A program made the translations under genes and the position numbers. From assembly GCF_012275575.1 (NCBI RefSeq), contig NZ_NPIH01000136.1, positions 19,686 to 83,685 of the forward strand: DNA of 64,000 nucleotides, given 5' to 3'. Positions 47,385 through 56,321 of the stretch are shown piece after piece; the first letter of the stretch is position 1; the number at the start of each line of letters is the position of its first letter. The notes under the pieces are model-generated. The model searched no databases, was not told the origin of the DNA, and saw only the letters and a list, made by a program, of their open reading frames with translations. This stretch comes from Paraburkholderia sp. SG-MS1. GTDB taxonomy: Bacteria > Pseudomonadota > Gammaproteobacteria > Burkholderiales > Burkholderiaceae.

Positions 47385-48489
47385 AAGAGACGATCTTCAT
47401 CGCTCACGCAACCCCTGAACATAACGCTTTCACACGATGGCTCGGCTCGAAGCTCGAGCTTGCCGGCTGTAGGGTCTGGCATGACTTGGCGCGTCTGAAA
47501 GGCGGCGACATCTTCTGCGAGAAGATCGAGAGCGCGATTCGGAACGACTCATTCAGGTTCCTCGCGGTCGTATCGACCGTCGCGGTAGGTAAGTCGGGCG
47601 TGAAGGATCAATGGGCCGTGGCTGCCACGATCGAAAAATCGCTGCTGGGGTTTGTCATCCCGCTACGCATCGATCACTTCGACTTCCAACTTTTCCCGAT
47701 CGCAATCCACCCAAAGAATGCCATGGATTTCGCCAGTGGCTGGCACAAGGGCTTGGCGTCGCTGTTGGGTACGTTGGAGGAAGTAAAGGTACCCAAAGTC
47801 TCCGCGCCCGATCCTGCCTTGGCGCGCTATTGGTTGGCCGAAATGAAGGAGGGGGCGATTCTTCGAACCGAGCATCCCGAGAAGCTTGAGTCTAGCTGGC
47901 TCCCCATGCTGTCGCTGCCGCCCTCGCTTGAGACCGCCCGTTTCTTGGGAAGCGAGCGCAAGATCAGGCTTACGCAGGAGAACGTTGGGCTGCCGTGGTC
48001 TGAGCACGAAGACTGGATTGTTGGCTTCGCGAAAGGAGCCGACCTCGTGACGTTGATGGCCAAGTCCGCCATGCTCAAAACGGCCGGGACCATCGACACG
48101 AAAACATTCATTGAGGAGGGTTGTGTCCTTGGCGACAAGCCGGTCTCTAAACGGGAAGCGCGCAAGCGTGCCGCCAATCTGGTTCGTCAGGCGTGGGAGC
48201 TGGCGATGGAGGCTAAGGACTTCGGGATGCACGAGCAGTCCGGTGGACGTAAGGTTTTCTATGTCACACCTGAGTTGACTAAGGACGAGCGGACTGCCTT
48301 CGTTGATGTCGATGGGCGCACTCGTAAGAAGGCGTTGCACGGGCGAAGTGAGAAGCGCAAGGCTAATTGGTCTTATGCCGTTGGTATGGTTCCGGCGTTT
48401 GATGATCCTTGGCGAATCGAACTCCGCTCGACTATTGTCTTCACCGACGAACAAGGCAAGCCCATGGAAGCTCCCGCGAAGGCCCATCA
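47381..48489 (+). pseudogene. TIR-APAZ protein of a SPARTA system, 3'-truncated
   Basis: Residues 1-~140 are a TIR domain (IFIAHATPEHNAFTRWLGSKLE; RVWHDL; FRFLAVVST), very like the SPARTA TIR-APAZ protein of Maribacter as I remember it. Residues ~170-370 match its APAZ part (KLESSWLPMLSLPPSL; GRSEKRKANWSYAVGM; STIVFTDEQGKPME). Where SPARTA proteins continue with a conserved Trp-rich segment, this frame turns into unrelated residues and ends at 48682. At the NADase position, where Maribacter has Glu77, this protein has Gln77 (VKDQWAVAA). Both features predict loss of NADase output. Confidence 0.8.
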
Positions 48490-48774
48490 CCATGGAAGGC
48501 ATTCCTGTGGACCAAGGGGTTCGTGCCGCGATTGCAAACCTACGCCGGGCGCGAGGTGCCAAACCCCTTGTCGATCGAAATCAGCAAGGGCGTGGCCGAC
48601 ATCAAGCAGGTCATGGCAGATGTCTTGGCGCTTACCAAGCTCAATTACGACGGATGCATCTACGGGGACGGGGTCCCCGTGACGCTGCGTATTGCCGACT
48701 CGGTTAGAGAAATACTCACGGCGGCGCCTCTGAAAAGCGAACTGCCGCCATTGCCGTCCCGCTACTACATCTGA
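48490..48774 (+). pseudogene. Short prokaryotic Argonaute, C-terminal remnant only
   Basis: In a frame shifted from the TIR-APAZ reading, ~95 codons match the end of short-pAgo PIWI domains: AFLWTKGFVPRLQTYAGRE, VPNPLSIEISKG, ALTKLNYDGCIYGDGVPVTL (the LTK-N-x ... LPVT signature), RIADSVREILTA and the terminal aromatic end SRYYI, with a normal stop. About 80% of the Argonaute, and the end of APAZ, are missing; the join lies within ~48485-48495. There is no start codon or ribosome site at the join, so this is almost surely not expressed as a protein. Confidence 0.8.
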
Positions 48775-48818
48775 GTATCGGCAGGGCACAGAACATAGAA
48801 AACCCAAAAGGGAAAAAC

Positions 48819-51545
48819 ATGCTTGGATTGCAACTGCGCGATGAGTTCAAGGGAGCCAGGCTCCGTGGGACGACCATTGACTTTACCAACGACGCCAAGA
48901 CCGGCGCGTTGGACATGACCGCCCAAGATTTCTTGCGCATCACATATCCGTCTGTTGATCTGATCAAGACGATCAAGGCGGCGGCCCCTGACTCGAACCG
49001 AGCGGTAGTCCTCATCGGTGATAAGGGCCAAGGCAAATCCCATCTGATGGCAGCTCTCTGTCATTTGCTGCGCGACCCCGAGGCGGGCGAGGCTTGGCTC
49101 AAGGACTGGTCCGATAAGCTGGGCCGTCCTGAGCTCGCACAGCTTGGGCTTCACAGCGCGCGCCATGTCATAGCCGAGCCGCTGCACGATCGGCGCTTCG
49201 CCTACCTATGGGATTTGCTGTTTGCGCGCCATCCCAACGGCGAATATGCCCGAGGCGTCTGGGCAGGCCAAAACACCGAGGTTCCAGGGAAGGACATTTT
49301 GGTGGCGATGTTCAAAAGCAAGCCCTGCGCGCTGCTGCTCGACGAGTTCCAAACCTGGTTCGATGGCCTCAGCGACGCCCAGGAGCCTCGCCAAGTGTGG
49401 GCCTTCAATTTCATCCAGCTCTTGTCGGAGATCGCAGAGAACAACCCCGAACTCTTGACGCTCGTGGTGTCTGTTCGCGAAGGCAGCTCTAACGCCGCCC
49501 AGCAGCTCTTCCGCGTCAATCCCGTGCGCGTCGATTTCAAGGGCGAGCAGGCCCAGCACGACCGTCGTCGTTTGTTGCTGTATCGGATTTTCGAGAACCG
49601 CATCAACATCTCTGAGGCCCAGATTGCCCCGCTGATCGAGCCTCATCTATCCGAGTTCATCCGGCTGGGTCAGCGCCCCGCGAGCGAGGTCGACAAGCAT
49701 CGGGCTCGCTTCGTCGAGGCCTGGCCGTTCTCGCCGGAGCTGCTTCAACTGCTGGACGACGAGATCATCTTCGCCATCAAGGCACAAGGCACGCGCGATT
49801 TGGTGCGCATCTTGGTCGAACTGTTCAAGACAGCAGGCGACACTATTCCGGTGATCACACCGGCCGACTTCGAGCTGTCTGGCGATGACCGTGGCAGCGC
49901 GGCGGCTCTGATCGACAACGTCGGCATCGACCATCACAAGCAGCTTCGCGACCGCGCGCTGCGCAACCTTACGGCAGTCCAAGAGGCCTTGGGCGGCGAT
50001 CTGACGGGCGTTCCGCACTTACGCGAGATTCTCACGTCGCTGTGGCTGCGCTCTTTGTCGCTGGACAATCAGCGCGTCGGCGCCGATCCCGAGACGCTGC
50101 AAATCGATGTCACGCGTGGCGCGAGGCTCGACGACAACGCTTTCCAAGCCGAGCTCGCCTCTATCGAGAGCAACAGCTATAACATCCACAAGACCGGCTC
50201 GCGCCTTGTGTTCAAGCTCGAGGAGAACGCCCGCACGCGGCTGATGGCTCACGCCAGAAACGACAAGCTGTTCCAAAACGGCGAGGACGTCGATTTCCTG
50301 GCCAGCGAGATTCGCCACGCCATCGGCGGCGACGCGCAGGTCAGCGGCATGTATCGGACCATTGTGCTCAAGCGTGAATGGAACAATTCGCCGTGGGATG
50401 AGGTAGAAGAGTCGCTGCGCCCAAACGTGTGGGACAACAAGATTCCTTTGATTGTCCTGCCGGCGTATCCGGTCGAGCTCAATGCGGCGTTGGGCGCGTG
50501 GCTCAAAAAATTCTTAGGCTCTAATCGCAATACGGTGCGTTTTCTGTTGCCCAAGAAGGGCAGCGATGGCGCGTCGGCCATCTACCAGGACAAAGAGCTG
50601 ATCTTGGCGGCCAGGGCCGCGAGTCTCGCCAAGGGATGGGCCAAGGACGAGCCTGCCTACAAGGCACTGTCCACCGAGTTTCTTGGCACGTTGAAGACGC
50701 GCATCGCCGAGCGGTTCGATCGTTTCGCCATCTTGTCGGTCTGGAACCATGAGGACTCGTCCAAGTGCGTGTTCAGCGTCGAGCCTCACGGAACCAAAGG
50801 CGACAAGATACCGGCGGCCATCCAAGAGAAGATCAAGCAGAACTTGTTCGTCGATGAGGATTTCGATGAGCTGGTGGTCAGCTTCGCCGAAAAGAACATG
50901 TCTATGGCCAAGCTGTTGGCCGAGCTTCGCGAGCCGCGGGGCGGCGGTCTCGACTGCATTCCTTGGTTAGGTGAGGCTGAGGCGAAAGACTCGGTATTGG
51001 CCGTTTGCGCCGCTGGCCAGATCACTATCCATGCACGTGGGCTCAACAGCCTGCAGGTGGTTCCCGGTGAGCCCAGCGATGTCGCTCTTCGACGCATGAA
51101 GCGCGACTTCAACGTCACCGGCAAACAGCTCGAAGACACCACGCTCTCCAAGCCTGGCTCGGCCCCGTCGAGCTCTGGCCAGACGCCCATTGTTCTGCCC
51201 GTGGGAGGCATTGGCAGTTTGCCTGGCATCGTGCCAGTCCCAGGCGCTCCCGGCGCGCCTGCTCCGGGCGACGCGCCGCCCCAAAATCCGTTCGGCGATC
51301 CGCCGACAGTAGGAGGTGGCGCCGGAACTCACACGCCGATCACCACCAAACTTGAAAGCGCGCCTACCTCGGGACTCAATCTGCTCAGCCGAGTCGTGGA
51401 CACCTGGCATGTGGGACCGGCGACGACGGTGCGCAACGTCTCGATCAAAGTCGAGAAGCTCACCGGTGCGCAATTGCAGCAGTTGATCCGCAATCTGCCT
51501 GATGGCCTCTCGTATGGGCTCGACGCGGATAAGGAGGAATTCTGA
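48819..51545 (+). CDS. DUF499 / BrxC-PglY-like ATPase
   Basis: A 908-residue P-loop protein. Walker A GDKGQGKSHLMAALCHLL (~67), Walker B CALLLDEFQTWFDG (~172), sensor LTLVVSVREGSS, and the segment RVDFKGEQAQHDRR are DUF499 hallmarks. DUF499 ATPases are the BrxC/PglY component of BREX-like systems. Residues ~790-850 are a Pro/Gly-rich linker (PGAPGAPAPGDAPPQ), then a small C-terminal module. AAGGGA precedes the ATG. TGATG overlap with the pglZ gene shows coupling. Confidence 0.87.
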   Translation: MLGLQLRDEFKGARLRGTTIDFTNDAKTGALDMTAQDFLRITYPSVDLIKTIKAAAPDSNRAVVLIGDKGQGKSHLMAALCHLLRDPEAGEAWLKDWSDKLGRPELAQLGLHSARHVIAEPLHDRRFAYLWDLLFARHPNGEYARGVWAGQNTEVPGKDILVAMFKSKPCALLLDEFQTWFDGLSDAQEPRQVWAFNFIQLLSEIAENNPELLTLVVSVREGSSNAAQQLFRVNPVRVDFKGEQAQHDRRRLLLYRIFENRINISEAQIAPLIEPHLSEFIRLGQRPASEVDKHRARFVEAWPFSPELLQLLDDEIIFAIKAQGTRDLVRILVELFKTAGDTIPVITPADFELSGDDRGSAAALIDNVGIDHHKQLRDRALRNLTAVQEALGGDLTGVPHLREILTSLWLRSLSLDNQRVGADPETLQIDVTRGARLDDNAFQAELASIESNSYNIHKTGSRLVFKLEENARTRLMAHARNDKLFQNGEDVDFLASEIRHAIGGDAQVSGMYRTIVLKREWNNSPWDEVEESLRPNVWDNKIPLIVLPAYPVELNAALGAWLKKFLGSNRNTVRFLLPKKGSDGASAIYQDKELILAARAASLAKGWAKDEPAYKALSTEFLGTLKTRIAERFDRFAILSVWNHEDSSKCVFSVEPHGTKGDKIPAAIQEKIKQNLFVDEDFDELVVSFAEKNMSMAKLLAELREPRGGGLDCIPWLGEAEAKDSVLAVCAAGQITIHARGLNSLQVVPGEPSDVALRRMKRDFNVTGKQLEDTTLSKPGSAPSSSGQTPIVLPVGGIGSLPGIVPVPGAPGAPAPGDAPPQNPFGDPPTVGGGAGTHTPITTKLESAPTSGLNLLSRVVDTWHVGPATTVRNVSIKVEKLTGAQLQQLIRNLPDGLSYGLDADKEEF

Positions 51546-52540
51546 TGGCTATGACCGCCGAATCTTTGCAATCGCTGCTTGTCCAGGAGCCAAGCGTCGT
51601 GTGGACGGGCGTTTTCTCCGATGTGTGGGAGCGCATGTCGCAGCCTGTCAGCGGCGATGTTGCCTCCGAAATGGTGCGTCGAGACAAGGACATCGAAGGC
51701 CTCGACCTGGTGCTGTCGAGTGCCGCCTGGGATCTTTGGCCGCACTTTGAGGTCTGCGCGCCCAAGACCTCCAAGGCCTTGCAGGATTTCTGGTCCGCTT
51801 CTCCTGGCTCGAAGGCTGTCCTGGTTCTGGATGCGTTGTCCTTGCGCGAGGCGCCTTGGATTTTGCAGGAGGCTCCAAAGCGCGGCTTCAAAGTTCATGG
51901 GGGACGGGCGACGGGGTCGGCGCTCCCCAGCGACACCACCAGCTTTGCAAAAGAGCTCGGCATGTCGCAGCGCTCCGTATTGACTTCTGGCCAAGTCGGC
52001 TCATTGAAGCTGGCGGGCGCGGCCACGGCTCTGTTTGCTCAACCGTGGCTCGAATGCGCCAACACGTTGCCTAATCATCCAGATCTGTTTGTATGGCATG
52101 ACTGGCCTGACAGTCTTATGCATGATCTTTCCGGCCCTGGGCCTGGGTTGCGGCAGCTGGCGGAGGATGCGAAGACTGTTTTGACTGGCGATGAATTTTG
52201 GACCTTCGTCGAACGGCTAGCCACAGGTCGCCGTCTAATCATCACGGCCGATCATGGATACGCCGCCTCCGGCCAATTTAGCGATGTCCTCGACCAAGAG
52301 CAAAAGGAATATTTTCAAAAAACCTTCGGGGCCGAGCGTTTTGCGTCGAATGCCGATAATGCTGCGTCCCATTGGCTTCCGCCTGTTGATCTTCCATTGA
52401 CTACCGTTCGCGGGGACTATCGCTTTGCTTTGGGTCGCAGGGCATGGAGCGTCCAGGGTGGACGAAAAAATTTATCTCACGGTGGTATCTCGTTGTTGGA
52501 AGTCGCCGTGCCATTCATCGAACTCTCGCGGGTGCTCTGA
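51545..52540 (+). CDS. Short PglZ-domain protein
   Basis: A 331-residue alkaline-phosphatase-fold protein. The metal-site segments are AVLVLDALSLREAPW (~93), LIITADHGYAAS (~234) and LSHGGISLLEVAVPFIEL (~311), the PglZ signature. BREX PglZ proteins usually exceed 600 residues; this one has little besides the core. It is coupled to the DUF499 gene and lies 8 bases before the methyltransferase, so it is the third component of a BREX-like set. GC falls in its second half. Confidence 0.85.
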   Translation: MAMTAESLQSLLVQEPSVVWTGVFSDVWERMSQPVSGDVASEMVRRDKDIEGLDLVLSSAAWDLWPHFEVCAPKTSKALQDFWSASPGSKAVLVLDALSLREAPWILQEAPKRGFKVHGGRATGSALPSDTTSFAKELGMSQRSVLTSGQVGSLKLAGAATALFAQPWLECANTLPNHPDLFVWHDWPDSLMHDLSGPGPGLRQLAEDAKTVLTGDEFWTFVERLATGRRLIITADHGYAASGQFSDVLDQEQKEYFQKTFGAERFASNADNAASHWLPPVDLPLTTVRGDYRFALGRRAWSVQGGRKNLSHGGISLLEVAVPFIELSRVL

Positions 52541-52548
52541 AAGAACAG

Positions 52549-55500
52549 ATGGCTACTACGAAAAAAAATAAGGCGGAGCTGCTAGGTGAACAGGTCGCCG
52601 CCCTGGTTGGCGCGGGGAGAGCAGTCGCTCTTGAAACAGTTGATTTCTCAGATCCCAATCGCCCCAAGACTTGCTTGGAAGTCGATTTTCCGATTCTGCC
52701 TGTCAATCAGGTGGCCGCAATCGAAGGCAACTCCGGCAAGCCGGTCTATCAGATGTCCAAGTGGTGGGCGCGCCGTCGTTCAAGCGTGTTCCGTTCGATG
52801 CTGATTGCAGCCGCGACCAAGGCACCCGATGATGAGCAGCATGCCGCCAAGGCGGTGTGGGACACCTACTACGCAAATCACCAGAAGAAGGGCGCCTTCA
52901 AGTCGATAAAGGTCGCGGAGATTTTTATGGGTGGTGGCACGACCGTAGTGGAGGGGGCTCGGCTTGGCATGCAGATGGTTGGCAACGATCTAAACCCAGT
53001 GGCGTGGTTCGTTGTCAAGAATGAGATCACAAGAACCGATCGCGCAGAGGTCCGCAAGCTTATCGCGGCGGTGGAAGAGCGGGTCAAACCTCTAATCATT
53101 CCAAGCTATTCGACCACTTGTCCCCACGGGCACAAAGGCCGCTGGTTCAGCAGTCTCACAGGAGAGCAGGCGCCTGCTGATTTCAACGGGCTTGGAGTTG
53201 AGCCCGATGAGCGAGCCAAGTACCGTTACGAAGGACCAGAGGTCATTTACACCTTCTGGGTCAAGCACGGCCCTTGCAGCGCTCCTGGCTGCGGACATCG
53301 AACTCCTATACTGGGATCGCCCGTCATCTCGATTAAGGAGTTGACGGTCAAGCATTGGTCGGATTTCAATTGCGAATGCGGAAGTGTTTTCGATGTTGAG
53401 CAGCAGCCCGCCCGCATGGCTTCCGACGCTCCGCTCGTTGTAAGCCCAAGCGAGAAGCTCTTCTCGGCGATGGATGAGCAAGGCCGTTTTCTATGCCCTA
53501 CTTGCGGGAAGGTGCATGTCGACTACAAGGCTCGGATCGACGGTTCGTCTATAAATCTTGGGAAGGGCAAGAGCAAGAGGGTTGCGTTGACTCTCTTGGT
53601 CCATCCCGATTGGATGAAAGGTGTTGAAGGCGTTGACTCCCAAGGAGTGTTCGGAGGCAGCGTGACCGATGACGCCGCGTCCACCGAGCGCTGGTTGCGA
53701 GCCCGGGCAACGACACTGCGATACGTTGAAGTTCGCGGTGTTTTGCCAGATGAAGTTGTGTGCCCGGATACTGGGGTGCGGTTCAGCACCGCTGCTTCGA
53801 ACATACCAAGGCAAGCAAGATTTGCATGCCAGGAGGCGACCTGCGGTCGAGAGCAAGCATTGGTTCAAAGTGTCGGGTCGTCGGGAAAGACTGCCGCTGT
53901 TGCGCCAATTGCTCAGCAGTGTTATTGCCCTCAGTGCGACAAAGAAGGGCGCCTCTACGGAGGGCGATATTTCGCGAAACCAAATATTGAGGCGATCAGT
54001 GATAGCCTCTTTGAGTGGGAGCGTCGAAAGGATGTCGACTTGGCTCAGCTATGGCCAAGGAGTGAAATTCCTTTTGGCCATATGACTCATCAACGCCAGC
54101 CATTGCCTCAGCATGGCTATCTGCGTTGGTCGGACATGTTCAATCCGAGACAAATGCTCGTCTTGACTCAATTGGAGAAGGCGATCCTTGAGGTGTTGCC
54201 AGAAATCGGTTGGGCAGCAAGGGAAGCATTGTTGGGAGCGTTTCAGCAGTACCTCCGCAATCAAAACATGTTCTGCTTTTGGGACATCAGCAGAGATTGC
54301 ATGGCTCCGCACATGAGCAACAACAACTACCACCCAAAGAGTACAGTTGTTGAGAATTGCGTTTTCTCAGACTTGGGACGAGGCAATTGGGCTTCGTGTG
54401 TCGAAGGGGTCTTGCAAGGGCTCGATTGGTGCGATACGCCGTGGGAAGCGCTTCCCAATGCCGCTATTGCGGCACACGATCCTGCCTTGGCGAAATCGCT
54501 GTCAGGTAAGAGCGAAAAAGTCTACTGCGGCGATCCTGTTCTGCCAGGAGCTCAAATCCTTTGCGGGTCGTCCACTGATCTCGCTGCAGTGTCTACAAGC
54601 GCTGTCGATTTGATCATTACAGACCCCCCGTTCGGAGGGCTGCTTCACTACTCTGAGCTGGCTGACTTCTTCTATGTCTGGATGCGTTTGTGTTTGAAGG
54701 ACAAATATCCAGAAGTCTTTGCGGGCGAATACACACCGAAGACACTGGAGGCTGTTTCGAACAAAGCGCGACATCCCGATGATCCTGATGCTTTTTACGA
54801 ACGCCTACTGACGGCCTGTTGGAAAGAGGCGCACAGGATGTTGAAGCCCGGTGGCATTTTGTCGTTCACGTTCCACCACAGTGAAGATGAACCGTGGGTT
54901 GGCGTCTTGAAGAGCCTGTTTGACGCGGGCTTCTATCTGGAAGCCACCTATCCGATCCGCAGCGACGAGACAAAGGGCGAAGGAGAATTCGGGTCCAAGA
55001 CCATCGAATACGACATCATCCACGTTTGCCGCAAGCGCGTGGACGATCCGACCCCGATCAGTTGGGCCAAACTGCGCCGCAAGATCGTCGATGACGTGCG
55101 CGACCTCAAAGGGCTTTTGGAGCAGCACCAGGCCAGCGGCTTGCCTCGGGCCGACTTGGAGGTTATCCGTCGCGGCAAGGCGCTGGAATACTACTCGCGC
55201 CACTACGGCCATGTGTATGTTGAGAAGGGCCGTGAATTCACGCTACTCGAAGCGCTCGCCGGGATCCATCAACTCCTGGACGACGAGCGCGATGACGCTG
55301 GCGTCGCCCCGCCCGTGCTTGCCGAGGTCCTTACTCGGCAGTTTCTGCGGATCTACGACAAATCGGTGGCGGTAGATCGCAACGACATGGTCAAGTATTT
55401 GCGCGGCACCGGCACTGCGCCGTCGCTCTTTGAGGGATACGGCTGGTGCTCGGAGGAGAAGAAGATCTATCGGCTGTGCGATCCGCTTGAATTCGCCAAG

Positions 55501-55800
55501 GGCTGGCGCGGAAAGCACCGCAAGGGAATGTCGCGCGATTTGGACCAGACGCTTTTCCTAGTCGGCGCTTGCTTCAAGGACAGCGGGTTGCGGGTCGATG
55601 AAACTCTCAACAACCCCAATTTCGATCCGCATCCGGCCGTGCCTGACTTGCTCGATTGGATGGCGAATCGTGGCGGGTCTAGCGAGATCCAAGCTGCCGC
55701 CCGCATAGCCAAACAGCTTTACGCTAGATGGCTTGGAGAGAACAAGGCGAAGGTCAGAGCGGCGCAGGAGCAATTTGACATGTTCGGGGAGACGGCATGA
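52549..55800 (+). CDS. DUF1156 DNA (adenine/cytosine) methyltransferase, PglXI-like
   Basis: A 1083-residue amino-methyltransferase. The DUF1156 N-terminus is QMSKWWARRRSSVFRSMLIAA. The AdoMet loop is FMGGGTTVVEGARLGMQMVGNDLNP (~125), and the catalytic motif DLIITDPPFGGLLHYSE (~695), a DPPF type. Between them lie several Cys pairs (CECG, CPTCG, CYCPQC) consistent with zinc ribbons for DNA recognition. It would mark host DNA. Counted G+C is 30/60 and 28/60 in samples at 53941 and 54301, but 37/60 and 38/60 at 55081 and 55141, pointing to a mosaic gene. ATG 52549 is chosen; its ribosome site is weak. Confidence 0.9.
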   Translation: MATTKKNKAELLGEQVAALVGAGRAVALETVDFSDPNRPKTCLEVDFPILPVNQVAAIEGNSGKPVYQMSKWWARRRSSVFRSMLIAAATKAPDDEQHAAKAVWDTYYANHQKKGAFKSIKVAEIFMGGGTTVVEGARLGMQMVGNDLNPVAWFVVKNEITRTDRAEVRKLIAAVEERVKPLIIPSYSTTCPHGHKGRWFSSLTGEQAPADFNGLGVEPDERAKYRYEGPEVIYTFWVKHGPCSAPGCGHRTPILGSPVISIKELTVKHWSDFNCECGSVFDVEQQPARMASDAPLVVSPSEKLFSAMDEQGRFLCPTCGKVHVDYKARIDGSSINLGKGKSKRVALTLLVHPDWMKGVEGVDSQGVFGGSVTDDAASTERWLRARATTLRYVEVRGVLPDEVVCPDTGVRFSTAASNIPRQARFACQEATCGREQALVQSVGSSGKTAAVAPIAQQCYCPQCDKEGRLYGGRYFAKPNIEAISDSLFEWERRKDVDLAQLWPRSEIPFGHMTHQRQPLPQHGYLRWSDMFNPRQMLVLTQLEKAILEVLPEIGWAAREALLGAFQQYLRNQNMFCFWDISRDCMAPHMSNNNYHPKSTVVENCVFSDLGRGNWASCVEGVLQGLDWCDTPWEALPNAAIAAHDPALAKSLSGKSEKVYCGDPVLPGAQILCGSSTDLAAVSTSAVDLIITDPPFGGLLHYSELADFFYVWMRLCLKDKYPEVFAGEYTPKTLEAVSNKARHPDDPDAFYERLLTACWKEAHRMLKPGGILSFTFHHSEDEPWVGVLKSLFDAGFYLEATYPIRSDETKGEGEFGSKTIEYDIIHVCRKRVDDPTPISWAKLRRKIVDDVRDLKGLLEQHQASGLPRADLEVIRRGKALEYYSRHYGHVYVEKGREFTLLEALAGIHQLLDDERDDAGVAPPVLAEVLTRQFLRIYDKSVAVDRNDMVKYLRGTGTAPSLFEGYGWCSEEKKIYRLCDPLEFAKGWRGKHRKGMSRDLDQTLFLVGACFKDSGLRVDETLNNPNFDPHPAVPDLLDWMANRGGSSEIQAAARIAKQLYARWLGENKAKVRAAQEQFDMFGETA

Positions 55801-56321
55801 AGAACGCGCCGATGGAAATCGACACGTGGACGCGCCAAGGTCACAGCATTCTGTGGGATGTGCCTAGGCTCGCGTCGTTTTGTAAACCCGAGGAGGCGGT
55901 CAGCCTGCGGCAGTTCTGTATGCTTGGTGCCTCAGGTTGGAAGGGGGTGGATGCCCTGTTGGTGAAGGACCGCGCGTTGGTGGTCGCCGGCCTCGAAGGC
56001 AGCCTTGATCCGCTCGACCCAGACGCCGCCGTCGCATGGCTTGAAGCCCATATCTACCCAATGATTTCCTCGTTTCAGCGGGAGGTGGCCTTTGGAGGTG
56101 GCGAGGCGGCGTTGATTTTCTGGTTCGCCGATGCTCGGCGCTTTGAATATCGCCAGGCGGAGCAGGCGGCCTACTGGAAATGCAGTGCCGCCCATGGCAA
56201 GCGCGAAATTCCGATCGGCCGCTGTCTTTGGAACGGCTCCGAGCCCAACAGCCAAGAGATTCGGACGAAGGTCGACGGCGTCGCCCGCTTCGCTGGCTAC
56301 TACCTTCAGCGGATCTCCTGA
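55797..56321 (+). CDS. Unknown conserved component of the BREX-like operon (174 aa)
   Basis: A soluble 174-residue protein with ATGA and TGATG overlaps at both ends, so it is locked between the methyltransferase and helicase genes. Recognisable features are GHSILWDVPRLASFC at the start, PMISSFQREVAFGGGEAALIFWFADARRF in the middle and YWKCSAAHGKREIPIGRCLWNG. There is no P-loop, so it is not a BrxF-type ATPase, and no nuclease motif is clear. The tight coupling suggests a small structural or adaptor subunit. Confidence 0.7.
   Translation: MKNAPMEIDTWTRQGHSILWDVPRLASFCKPEEAVSLRQFCMLGASGWKGVDALLVKDRALVVAGLEGSLDPLDPDAAVAWLEAHIYPMISSFQREVAFGGGEAALIFWFADARRFEYRQAEQAAYWKCSAAHGKREIPIGRCLWNGSEPNSQEIRTKVDGVARFAGYYLQRIS

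Noticed and set aside
47381..48682. Reading the 433-codon frame as an intact TIR effector
   Set aside because: The last ~65 residues are out-of-frame sequence; the other frame over the same DNA matches an Argonaute end, so the frame is a deletion product.
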